This document shows, one piece after another, positions 36,801 through 49,053 of a DNA stretch of 64,000 nt. The position numbers and the translations under genes were made by a program. The notes under the pieces were generated by a model, which was not told the DNA's origin, did not search any database, and saw nothing but the letters and a program-made list of their open reading frames with translations. Position 1 is the first letter of the stretch, and each line of letters begins with the position of its first letter. Source of the stretch: Burhinus oedicnemus (lineage: Eukaryota; Chordata; Aves; Charadriiformes; Burhinidae); the NCBI GenBank assembly GCA_008921705.1, contig VFFE01007518.1, positions 286,744 to 350,743 of the forward strand. Direction: 5' to 3'.

Positions 36801-39800
36801 CTCTTCCATATAAATGAATATGGAGTTACGAAAATTTCCACTACTTCTGCAGCAGCAACCATAACAGATGGTACCTACTTATTTGAAGTTTATGTACTGC
36901 ATGTTATCTCCCTTTAAAAAGGTACTGACTGCAGGAGAAAGCAAGGTTTCTTTTTCATTTGTGTGGTCTGCTGCAATGGTAGTAGCAGCGTTTTCTGGAA
37001 GAAGGAAGCAATGGTTCAGAGGAAGAGCATGCTTAGTGAGAGAACATACCAGCGGGCAGGGTGGTGGAAACCAAAAAAGAGAAAGAGCAAACAGTTGATC
37101 TTAGTATGTGCAGAAACTGATAAACTTCTAAGAGCAGAAACACAGAGAGATCTCCAATGTAACATGAAAAGGTAAATTTGTTTGTAAGCTCTCTTATGTC
37201 CATTCTGTTCTTATGCTGAATTTGTTCTGTTGTCTTAGTTTGTGTTTTAAATAAAAAATAGCTGTTTGCTTGTTGGTGGGGGGAGGGGGGGCTTGTGTGA
37301 GGTGAACTCTATAAGGAAAAGGTACAGCAAGGTCTACTAACAATCTAGCCAGCTCAGAGTCAACCTAATAATGAAACTATTATCATTCACTCCCTCACAA
37401 TTGATTTGTTCACATGATGCTTATGGACCTCACAAATTTTTAACCTTTAACTTTTTAACTAAAAATTTTAACCTTGCAAAATACATGATCATTGGATATG
37501 CAAGAAAAAAATAACTCCAGTGTTAGTCCCATTATTTTAGGGTTTTATTAACTTATTTTGTCTGTTTTCCAGAGAAATTAACATTTCTTCTTAAAAAAGG
37601 GATTATTCCCCCGTTACTATTTTTAAGTTATCTCCACACTCACTGCTCATTTTCCCAATGTTCTGCTGCATCTGCCACTCATTTATCACTTCTCTGCTAC
37701 CTCTTTAAAAATCACTATCTACTCTTCTTGGTCGACATCTTTAATACAGATTTGTCGGTTTTTAATGCAACTGCTGTCTTCAAGGATATGAATATTCATA
37801 TGCAGCCCTGGAATCTCAAGGAGATAAATGCAGTTTAGTAAAAATCAAGTTTCAACCTTGCTGTAACCTCATCTATATGTTGGAGATATCTCTGAATAAC
37901 TTAACCTGGCACCCCTGGATTAACTGGGGAATTCTGTTATAAAAAAGCTCCAGCTGAGATCACTATGTGATGCTAGCATACAGTTTGTGACCTGCTTCTG
38001 ATTTGTGTACCTGTTTTATTACAAAGAAATACTATTACTAAGTACTGAAAAAGCAGGACTGAAAAAGGATAAGCTGGACTAGTGTTTGGACAACTGGATA
38101 TGCAATTCCTACAGTTGCCACAGACAAAATGGTTAATTCATATTTCACTATTAAGAATATTCAGAACTAATAGTTGAAATATTTAATTGTCTTACTTGAT
38201 TACTGAGTTATTGATTATTGTAAAATCATATGAGAACTGAAACATGACCAAGCTGCATGGGAAGATGTGTGACACAAGACGCATTTTAAGGCCTTGAGCT
38301 TGGCAACATATAATGAACATAGTCTTAGTAAGAATTGTTAGGGCAAGGATCTGTAGTTGGTGCTTTAAGCAAAAACAAAAGACTGTAATTGAGCATGGCA
38401 GGCCACAGAAAGATTATAGAGAAATGAAAAATGCAGATAGCAGTGATATGATGAATCAGATATTAAGGTAAAATACCTTGTGCCGCTGTTCTTTTTTGTT
38501 GGTGGGGGTTTTTTGGGGGGGTCTTTTAAGATGCTTTAATGATTCTTGAAAAACCAAATCTGAAAAGAGTAAGAGGGCGATGCAGATTTTATAATCTGGT
38601 AAATAAATATTAAGGAAAAAAGCAATTAATTTTAAATTATCACAATTAGCAAAATTAATAAATAGAGAGCTATAAAATGTTACGAAAAATAACATGACAC
38701 AGACTTGTTTTTCATGTATTAAGACATATCAAATTATTGCAAATTTAGAAGTGATAGAACTAAATTAATATGCAAAAAAGGTTTCTTCAGTGTTATATTT
38801 TGAAAACTGGATATTCAGAAGAATGTTATATACATTACAAACAACCATGTTGAAATAATTAAGATATAAGGAGTCAAATGTGAAAGCAAATTTTATTGTA
38901 AGAAAATAATTGCATTTTGGAAATGTTAAGGAATGGAAAAAAGCAAAGTTTGAAGTCTTTTTTTCTATTTGGGTGTATTTTTTTTCTCCTTTCATTCTTC
39001 CAAGTTAATCTGATTGTGGGAGCAATTTGTTTTGCTTTCTAAAGGTATGAGGACATTTGATTTCTTAACCAAACTAGATTTTTAAATCAAGGCATTTTTT
39101 TCAGTAAAATGTCTTCATAGTTTCATTATGTACAATTTGTGCTAGTTGATTTTTTATTGTGAGAGGGTGTTGCTGCATTAAATTGAGACAGATGGAGACA
39201 ATAAACTTAACATGCATTCATAGAATAAAATTGTGTTATTTTCAGTCTGGGATGTTTTGTACTGTGAGAAGTTTTATTTCATTCTGTTATGTGAAACTTA
39301 TGGCAATAATTACATTACCTTCAATATGTCAGAACAGTTTCAGGGCATTTTAAAATTAACTTTCTGATTATATTTACAGACTTTAAGATAGTCTCTAAAT
39401 CTAATTCTCCTAAATAGGCAGTTTTCATATAAATTCACAGTTTCCAATGCAATACTTTGAAAAACTTGAGCTGAAATAGGATATATTTTCAAATATTAAC
39501 TGGAAAAAAATGAAGTATATTATAAGCAATAATTAAATTTACAGGGAAGAGAAATATTCAGAATTCTATAATTGTTTGTCTTTAGCCTGTTTTTCAGGCT
39601 GCTAACATTTCAAAGCTTTTCAGTAAAAGCTTTTACAACCAAAACTAAAAGTTGACATTCCATTTACATTTCTTAGCTACAAGCTGTGGTTATGTTTGCT
39701 TCTAAACAAAGCGAAAACAATTCTTAAGTAAAATGTTTTTGCCAAAATTTTGCTCCTTCCAAAACAAAAACTAGGTCCGCTCCTAAAAATAAATAGGTTA

Positions 39801-42129
39801 ATATTATTATTGTCACCTACAGTTCCACATAATTTTAACCATAATCAAGTTTGTTTTATCTTCTGAAACAAATACTAAGTACAAAGAATTTTATAAAATA
39901 TTTCTTAATAACGGACTGAAAAATAGATTATTACATTTCTGAATTTTTGTTGGGATATGTTTGTACATAACAGGTTTGAGAGATCTGGAGAATATTTCTA
40001 TTGTACTTATTTTTCAAATGAATCACTAAGGTTAGGACTACACATACCATTTTTCAGATCGAATTTTGCTTTCAAGAAGAAAGTTTCTTCATGTTTATTT
40101 TCACTCAAAGACCATATTCCAAAATACCGTTGGAAAAACTACAAATGTGTTTTAGTATCAAATGAAAATGAAACAATTTTAAAGAGTCAACCACAAACTT
40201 CTCAGTAAGAAAATTCCTGGTTTGTGATACAGTCCTTGCTGAGCTGAAGTTCAGTATTCCGAAACATGCCAGGTCATTAGTAATTAGAGCAACTCGTAGG
40301 AACCCAGAATTTAATACAGATTAGTACTGGTTACCAGAAATCAGCTGACAGCAGTCAGAGGTTTTGCGGTGCAAAATGACTGCTTTCAGCCAATGGGTGC
40401 TTGGCCCTGCCAACACAAATAACTCCCAAGCAAGAGGTGGCACAAAAGGGGAGGAGGGAACCTTGATATGGGTTAAATTAACAATGACCAGAATGTGTAT
40501 TTGGAGAAAGGCTTGTTTAAGCATTTTGCTTCAGAAATCTTTAATTTCTGTTCTCTATTTTAAATTATTTTTTATGAAGGTATGTAAGCATGCTTTATGT
40601 TGATTGAACAATGCAATGATATAAGGTTTTATGTATTCCAATCAAACGTTAAAACACGTCATGCTTCATAAACACAAGACTATGTTGTAAATGATAGAGG
40701 CAAGTAACTGCAGTGGCATCTATTAGATTTTATAGTTAATTGCTAGATCAATCATCAGAAATCAGAGCTACTTTACTGTTTCTGGCTCTGGGTATCAGGG
40801 TGAAACATGACTTTCAACTATGTCACCTTCCACAGTTCCTACAAATTGGTTCTTGAATGTAAAGTTTATGTATTAGTGATCATTGGGCGGACTGGAAAGC
40901 CAGGATGCTGGAGTGCATTGTGTTGTGCAGGTAAGTTTTAAATCAGACATTGAGACTTAGAATTGTACTGAAAGTCTTTGTATTTTAATATTCTAACAAC
41001 TTAGGCATTTTTAAAATTGTATTTACGTGGCTTTACAATACTTTGAATGTACTAAATGGATAAAAGTAATACATACACATTCAGTATTTTTGTAAATGCC
41101 CTGATTCCTTTCATAATTAGACTTTATCCTGAACTGTGTAACACCTCTCTCTGCTTGATCCTTCAATGATTCATACAATATTCTGTAAAAGTGCAGAATC
41201 TGTTATGAAGTATTGAACTCAGCTGTAGCCCTGGGGATTTAGTTTATTTGTTTCACTCTTATTGGGAAGGCACAGCATAATTCCAAAATCTTCTGTGAAT
41301 AAAAAAATGAAATGGCATTTTGACTTAATATATTATTATAAATATTCTATCTTTACTTTTGTTATTTCAATAGATTATGGTTTTTTGCTTATTTTTCATT
41401 TAACACCACTCAAGTTTTCTAACTTAATTTCTCTACTTAATATTTCTGTGTGATGCAGCATTTAATGCTTTTCAGTAGACCAAACATTTGACTTTATTTT
41501 TCCAAGGTTTTTTGACTAAGTCATTTTTAAAACATATTCCCAGGTGCATGTAAATGAAATTGATTAATGTTAGCACTCCATTCTATGATACAAAAATAGA
41601 AGAACCACAAAAATTTCAGTAATTGACAATCTTTCCTAGCAGTGGAATGTCACATACAATCATCACGTTCTGAAACTATTTCTGCACATAGAAAATGTAA
41701 TGTTTTCTGAAATATAAAAAGAAATAAAAATAAAATTAATAAATGTGGATTTCCTTATGCAAATTACTATGTTTTATTTCCTTGGCAACAATTCAGCATT
41801 GTTAAATGGAACACTGTAAACAAATTGTGTCAAGCAGAGTCCTCAGGAACTTCACTGCTCACTTATAACCAAGCTCAAATTACAGCTGTTCAGCATCTCT
41901 CTCATTCCAATGAGAGTCAACTCTCAGGCAGATTTTTTCACAATGCTATATTGTTGAATTGTTTGTGACATAAAACTTACACTAGCAAACCTGTTTGAAA
42001 GTTTTCAGTCACACAGATGACTGGCATAAGCCAATTCTTACTCTTAAAAGAATTTGTAAGTCTGTTATTGATGAATGTATCTCTCCAAAGATATTTCTCT
42101 TTTGAGTTGTTCAGCATAAAGACAAAGCT

Positions 42130-42152
42130 AAAAAAAAAAAAAAAAAAAAAAA
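42130..42152. repeat. Poly-A run, about 23 bases
   Basis: An uninterrupted A tract. The upstream sequence does not look like a retrocopy, so it is called a simple repeat only. Confidence 0.9.
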
Positions 42153-43687
42153 TCCCAAACTTTTCCTGTCAATCTGTTAATGATGCTGTATGAAGTGTAT
42201 CTTAATTGCCAAACTCCAAATTTACAAAATATTTTTTTAATCTGAAGCCATATTTGAATATTTAATATTCAGTAATACCTAACTTACAGTGGCTTCTATT
42301 ACCACAAAAAAAGTTAAATTTTATTTTTACTTAGTATGTGACCGATTTGTGGCTTGTGAAATTCATAGGGAAGTTTCTTCATGATAGTTGCATGAACAAC
42401 AGGTAATGATTAGCAGAGATTATGCTAGTCACTTTCTCTGACAACAAAGACGATATAAGAATTTGTCCATGGGGGTACATACATGTATGTGCAAACATAG
42501 AGATTGCTAGGAATCAGAACTATGAAACGCAAAGTGTCATTTATAGAATATTGTACGTGAATATTCCCTATAGGGTATGCTGACCTGAACTGATTAGATT
42601 GCTCAGGAAGCTAGAGCCATCTTTACAAAGCACAAAATGGCACATGAAAAAAATGCCTTTAAATAGGTCCAGTATAATCTAGTTGTTGGGAACACTTAAT
42701 TATTTTGTATTCATTTTCTGAGAATAATACTGACCTATGAAACAAAGAAGTGAAAATAGACTAATAAAAATGGGGAAGAAAAAAGAAACCAAATGATCGT
42801 ACTGGAGCATGTTATGGTATGATAACATTTGACAGAAAACTTGAAAAAAGATCCATAAAATGGTTAAACTTTATCAGTTATCTTTACAAATGTTGAGGAT
42901 TTCCATCCCATGCGCTATGTTTGGTGATTTCTGGCAAGTGAAAAATTCTTCCAGCTCCTGAATTTTCAAAAACTCTTAGTATCTTTTTGATTGAGTTCCA
43001 TAGAAAAAAAAGTTCCATAGCAAAATAGAATTTGGAAATTACAGCAAACTGAGTAATTCATTCTGAGGAATTTTTAAATTTTGCTTAAATACTGTAACAA
43101 ATAAGCAATACTTACATAAACACACAGGTATATATTTTTATATGTCCATTGCAATTGCACTACTTAGATATATCTGTTCAGGTGAAGTTTTTTCCCCCAC
43201 ATATCATATTACAGTGTTTTAGTGCTAATTTCTCCTTCCATAACTACTTTTACTAATTCTAAACAACAGTCCTTCACAGGAGATGCAGTTCAGAGCCATG
43301 TCTATTCTTAATTTTGTCAATTAAATTTTTATTTAAAAAGTTAATTGCAATAGAATTGCAATGTAACATTAATATTTTTGTGAATTTCTTATATATCATC
43401 AATGCTGTGTATCTTTACAATCTATATCACACAAATGCCAATTCATTAATTAATGCTTATCAATCAATTACAATTTAAGTAATTCATTAATTTATCTAAT
43501 ATTATTGCATAAACAAGGCTACAGTTCCGTTTTTAGTCTGAAAACTTTTTTAAAATACCTTTAGTTCTACCTTTACTTTATAATAATATTCAAATATTTA
43601 AGCATCAATTGATGTTTCCTAGATTTTGTGTGACCCCAAAATGCCTCCTCTGTGAGGGAATACAAACACATTGTCAATGTCACATAT

Positions 43688-43909
43688 CACAGAATCACAG
43701 GGGTTGGAAGGGACCTCTGGAGATCATCTAGTCCAACCCCCCTACCAGAGCAGGGTCACCAAGAGCAGGTTGCACAGGATGGTGTCCAGGCAGGTTTGGA
43801 ATGTCTCCAGAGTCTGAGACTCCACTACCTCTTTGGGCAGCCTGTTCCAGTGCTCTGCCACCCGCAAAGGAAAGAAGTTCCTCCTCATGTTTAAATGGAA
43901 CTTCCTACG
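43688..43909 (-). mobile_element. CR1 LINE 3' end, minus strand
   Basis: This 5'-truncated CR1 has its octamer end at 43688 (ATCACAGAATCACAGG on the plus strand) and the 3' UTR GGTTGGAAGGGACCTCTGGA. On the minus strand the coding end [40 protein letters not shown] and LL is present. Similarity to the copy at 49054-50694 stops near 43909. The same reading frame continues past that point by chance into flanking DNA (to 43975). Confidence 0.93.
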
Positions 43910-45177
43910 CAATATGCTGCAATTTGTCATAGAATTAGTCTTTCTCCTGTATATTTCAGAGAAAATGAGAAGCATAAAGTTATCAATTCAAAAAAATATA
44001 CATTATGTTCTTAGGTGATATTTTAGATGATAAGCATTTCAATAGTTTCCAACAATTTTTAGATAAAGGTCCAATACTGTGATCAATGAAAAAGTAACAA
44101 TTCATTTCAATAAAAGCATAATGAGCTTAATATTTGTTATTACCAGAAGAGAAACTGTTTCTGTATCAGCAGTTAGGACATTATACCATCCATTATTTCT
44201 AAACAGTCAGCAGTATTTTTGCAAAACACTTTAGAATTGTCCTGTATTATTCCACAATCTTATATGTTACAGTATGTGAGACTGTCATCATCTTCAAATA
44301 CTGTTCAAAAATGAGAAAAAGAGAAACTAAAGTTTCAGGTTTCATTTAAAAAAGTCAAATTGGACATCTATCAAAAACTGAAATGCAAGCATGCATAGAA
44401 TATTGCTTAAAATTGACTCTGTTTCATAAATAACTGAATATTGAAAGTGTGAATGTAGTCTGATTTTTCACCACTACACACACTTACTAACTTCACATGT
44501 AATCATTTCACTTTGTTGAATGCTTTGTCATGTGTGTCATGTGTAACACATTTCTTCATGTGTTAATATTTCCAAGAGGTATCAAGACATTATAGGTCCC
44601 AGCAATTGACGTATTACATGAAGGCTTTCTTTTCTCATTAAAAAAAAAAAGATATTTCAATTGCAAATAAGAGATAATAAAAACAATATGATTGAAAACA
44701 TTTTTCTTACTCACATTGTTTTATATTTCCTGAAGGAATATGCTTATATATATTTGGAAAACAGACTTAAACAAATCAAAAACATAATTCAGGCTTTAAA
44801 TGTGATGGAAGGTAACATCACAATTGCCCTGTAATTCTTGGCCTTAAACTTTCTTCAGAAAACCATGGGGATCATTACAGATACAATAACTTCAGGATGT
44901 GCCTTGTTAAGTGGAAGCTTAATTGGCTCTGAGCAAGGAAGAACCTGGAGGGATATGAAGATGAAAACATATGAGGGATTCTTCTTGAAGATAGTCTCTT
45001 ACAGCTCTCCACCAGAGATAGAAGGAAATGATTGCTTCTTCATGCTCTTGTCTCAATAAAATACTTGGCTTTAGGACCCCTGTTTGTTACGGCTTCTTTA
45101 TATTCCCTTTTTTTGATGCTATTGTAAATGTGTGGGGGTTTTTTGAGGATATTTATAACTGAGTGATCATAATTTTG
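43910..45177. other. AT-rich non-coding DNA
   Basis: No gene or repeat is recognised. The 73-codon frame at 44838-45059 ends just before an AATAAA motif (about 45054) but matches no protein I know. Confidence 0.45.
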
Positions 45178-45560
45178 AATCATAGAATATCTCTAGTTGG
45201 AAGGGACCCATAAGGATCATCAAGCCCAATTCCCTGCTCCTTGGAGGACTACCTGAAACTAAACCATATGACTAAAAGCATCTTCCAGATGCTCCTTGAA
45301 CTCTGACAGGCTTGGTGATGTGACCACTTCCCTGGAGAGCCTGTTCCAGTAATTTTAGGTGACAAAGAAACCATATGTGCCCTAACAGAACATCATTTTA
45401 AGTCCAGACACCTTATTTCGTACTTCCTTGTATTTAAGTTCTTCCAGGAACTGCATTTTCCTTGTTATGCCTCTGTCCGTCAACATAACAAACAACAAAC
45501 CTCTTAGCTACATCTACGGTTACAATGAAGTCACATCTCAGTTTTCCCTTAAGTTATCTC
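45178..45560 (-). mobile_element. Old CR1 LINE 3' fragment, minus strand
   Basis: GAATCATAGAATATCTCTAG and TTGGAAGGGACCCATAAGGA (45178-45217) are the CR1 3' UTR in reverse complement. They are followed by ATCATCAAGCCCAATTCCCT and a diverged ORF2 end (ACCACTTCCCTGGAGAGCCT around 45323). Beyond 45380 the similarity is weak and the inner boundary is uncertain. It belongs to an older CR1 family with an ATCAAGTCCAA-type UTR. Confidence 0.8.
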
Positions 45561-46423
45561 CATAAATAAAGCTATTTAGTTGCTTTATTGTAAAGATGAT
45601 GGTCAAGGATTTTAATTGTTCTTGGATTTCTTCTCTGAACATTTCTCAATTTTTCAGTGTCTTCTGATAAGTGCAGAAGCACTTCTCATTCCTCAACTAC
45701 GACCTACATTTTGACTTACACATTTCAAGTGTTATTGTATATTTGGTTCTGTGTATGCAGAAACAGTGAGGATGATAAGCCCAAGTCGATCAATGTGTTT
45801 GAGAAAAGTTTTTAACGTTTTCGAATAACTTTCAGTAAGCTTAATTCAGAATAAAAGGATGCTCAGGGCGTTGAACATTTTAGAAAACCTAGCTCCTTTC
45901 CTCTTAAATATTAAATGCTTATAGGATATCAATAGTCTTACGGCTGCATCAAATGCAAAAGCTACTGTAAGAACTGTTTCTTCATGTACTCTTACAAATC
46001 TTTCAGGAATTTAAGAGATTTCCCTGACTTACACTGCTTTAAGTCTCTGGATAAAATATCAAATAAAATAGGAAGATACAGTTTATGAAAGATTGACGAG
46101 GGTTATAAAATTTGATTTACTGTAAATAATTCATGATGCCCCTTTGCAGCACTGTGAAATCCTTTTTTGCAGTTCCACTTTTTGGTTATAAATACACATG
46201 CAATGAATACAGAACAGGATTATTTCACACATACAGCAAGTTTGCTAACTGATTGTACATGTGTACCAGTGATATGCGTATATTAAGAGGTGTAGCAACC
46301 ATTCCACTTGAATGTGTTAAAATGAAGTAACAACAAACTTGGGAAGAAACTGAAAATAATGTCATATTAAGTTCTGTGAAAGCTGTAATCATGAATCAAT
46401 TGCAGTTTCTTAGTTCCGAAAAT
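45561..46423. other. Non-coding DNA, possibly more diverged CR1 at its start
   Basis: No gene is seen. Up to about 45690 the sequence could be the continuation of the old CR1 copy, but I cannot align it with confidence. Confidence 0.4.
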
Positions 46424-46897
46424 CGACGTTGAGGTGCTGGCGCGTATCCAGAGAAGGGCAACGAAACTAGTGAAGGGCCTAGAGCACAAGACTTAGGAGG
46501 AGCGGCTGAGGCAACTGGGGTCGTTTAGCCTGGAGAAAAGGAGGCTCAGGAGAGACCTTATCGTCTCTGCAACTACCTGAGAGGAGGTTGGAGAGGTGGG
46601 GGTCGATCTCTGCTCACAAGTAACAAGTGATAGGACTAGAGGAAATGGCTTCAGGTTGCACCAAGGGAGGTTTACATTGGATATTAGGAAAAATTGCTTC
46701 ACTGAAATGGTTATCAAGCATTGGAAGAGGCTGCCCAGGGAAGTGGTCGAGCCACCATCCCTGGAAGTATTTGAAAGACAGGTAGGTGTGGTGCTTAGGG
46801 ACATGGTTTAGTGGTGGGTTTGGCAGTGTTACATTGCTGGTTGGACTCGATGTTCTTAAAGGTCTCTTCCAACCTAGGTGATTCTATGATTCTATAA
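46424..46897 (+). mobile_element. CR1 LINE 3' end, plus strand
   Basis: This copy starts at sequence equivalent to [20 protein letters not shown] in the 7760 copy (46424 onward). An in-frame TAG lies in the PYEE-equivalent region (about 46493). The frame at 46596-46811 is open for 71 codons and encodes [40 protein letters not shown] and [10 protein letters not shown] to the ORF2 stop. The 3' UTR ends in two octamers at about 46880-46897. It is the same subfamily as 7760-8959. Confidence 0.93.
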
Positions 46898-49053
46898 AAT
46901 TCTCAACTATTTTTTACATGACATGTATTTGCAAGATTTTTACTTTGTAAATTTGCTTATTGACTAAGAAACTATAATATTTGCATATTTTTCCAAAAAA
47001 AGGACTTTATAAAGAAATGAAAAAAAGTCTAAATTTTTTAGTTGATCTTCTAGACAGTCAGCTACTGAAAAGTCACAAAATTATTGTAAATCTTCAGAAA
47101 TAATGTCCTGCTTTTGGAAGATACCTACCGTATTTTACAGCTTGTGCCACTTTTTACAAGTTAACACTTACGGTCTCTTGTAACATAAAAGTCTAGTGTT
47201 CATAAGAATAATGTAACAAAGTAGACAAAATAAATCTACTCGTTGGAATTTCACTGATGCAACTTTATAGCATAACCTTTACACAAATAATGATAGAGAT
47301 TGGCTCATGCTTCTGGAAAGGTGAAGCATAAAGGAGAACTATAAGTAGAATCACGCAAGCAGGAAATGTCACCTCAAGTAGATTTAAATAATTGCAGTTT
47401 AGATTAGAGGAAACTACTGTGACAAGTAGCACTCTTCACATACAGGAAAGTTAAATGCAAAGAGGGTGAGAATGGGCTGTTGTTCACATTTAATAGCATA
47501 GAATCATTGAAGGCCATCCAGTCTTTGAGCATATGATCCTGGTCTTTGTTGCTGGAAGAAGAGAGCTGGAATACATTTTGCATGAAAAAGTGAAGTACCA
47601 AGCTGAAGTGTGAGAAAAGCAGAATTGGTCTGAGACAAAGAATATTTTGTTTTACTTGTGACTCACTTGTTCTGTTTCCAAAAGAAAAAAAAAATATCTT
47701 TCTCCTTTTCATTTATCCACTAAAATTAGATAAAATCAGGAATGAAAAATGCAAAATATATGAACAATGTAAAAAAACCTTCACAATTTAAAGATATGTT
47801 AGAATACTAGAAATTGGAAATTCTTGATGAACTGCTGAAAAAATGACTGCTAGCTCTACTGCCTTCTGTGGCCTTAATGTCTGATGCTATTTATGCCTTA
47901 CAGGAGTGTTATGAATGGACAGGGATCACATAGGGGAACGTATGCACAATAAAAAATGGAATAGAGGAGATTAGTGAATGTATGATAAGATTAGAGTGGT
48001 GGGAAAAGAAAATCACTAGAAATGTGAAAAAGAGCTTTTAAATCCCTTGGGGAGGGGTATATGAAAAATGCAGTTGTAAAAAATGTACTGCACCATCAAA
48101 ATATATACATATATGTACAATATTTATAGCAATAATATGAACTGCAGTATCAAAAAAGAAAATCTGTGCTAAAATTGTGTTGCCAGTGCTTGAATTAAAC
48201 TGTGTGTGAATTCCATTTCCCCGTTTCCTTAATCTTCTGGAAGCTTAGGGAACTGAAGAGTGATTTTCGTTCTTAGAACATAGGTTATCTTGGGAAATTT
48301 TTTAGTAATATACAATATTGCCATGCTCCAAGCAGAAATTTTCAATATACTATTTAAAATGCTTATTCAAACAATACCCATATACACTAAAGTTGCCAGC
48401 TCAACCAGCACTGGAAGAAGTATCTAAAACAGTATTAGTACTGATGGAAAAATATTACATGTATACGCTGTAGACCTTAATGACATACATGGTTGCCAGA
48501 AATTTAGATTTGTCAGACAAAACAGGGCTTCACATATAAAAACCTATTGGGAGCGTAATACAGATTTTTAGTTCTTGTACATGGATTGTGACTGGAAAAC
48601 AATAAATAGTCTCATTTAGATTCAAAAGTATATATACTCTTCCATTTGTAACAGACGTATTTTGCTTCAGTATTGCTCGTGTTATTTGAAAGGAAGTAGT
48701 ATATATCTGAAAGAATCACACTTTAAATCTGCGAGGAAAAAATCTCTCTAAATAAGAATAAATTATGAAGCTGAGACAATTTAAAATAAAATCCACACCA
48801 TCTTTCAGAACTGTATTCATAATAATAAAAGAAGACACTTCTTTACTCAATCTTTGTAAATGAATATAACAGAAGAGAAAAATGTTTACCCAGGTTTCCA
48901 GAAGTGCGGTGAAGTGAATAGAAGTTATTGCATATGTCCTTCAGTAAGTCATATCTTGTGACACTGCATCTTCATATTAAGCAACTGCCAAATCTGTCAA
49001 AAAGAATATATTTAACTTGATAATCACTTAAATAATATGCAAGACCGCTATTA
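46898..49053. other. AT-rich non-coding DNA
   Basis: No gene or interspersed repeat is recognised. A 102-codon minus-strand frame (47404-47712) has no known motif. Confidence 0.5.

Larger units (their letters stand above)
29021..43687. other. 14.7-kb CR1-free, AT-rich non-coding tract
   Basis: This long tract has no recognised gene, RNA or CR1. It includes a dispersed 180-bp duplication (30297-30476 and 31654-31832), an AT-rich hairpin (31574-31619), a TA/CA microsatellite (32854-32911), a (TTTA)n tract (33834-33856), a G-rich run (37274-37291) and a poly-A run (42130-42152). Segments near 32400-32720, 36180-36440 and 40330-40460 are more complex and GC-richer than the rest. The open frames are short and carry no known motifs. 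Confidence 0.5.

Noticed and set aside
42130..42152. Poly-A run as the tail of a processed pseudogene
   Set aside because: Sequence upstream shows no coding resemblance and no target duplication was seen.
44838..45072. Possible retrocopy ending in AATAAA
   Set aside because: The frame is only 73 codons, no protein family is recognised and no poly-A tail follows the AATAAA motif.
47500..47545. Tiny CR1 3' remnant (CATAGAATCATTGAAGG)
   Set aside because: Only about 20 bases resemble CR1 and the following UTR motif is absent. Indistinguishable from chance.
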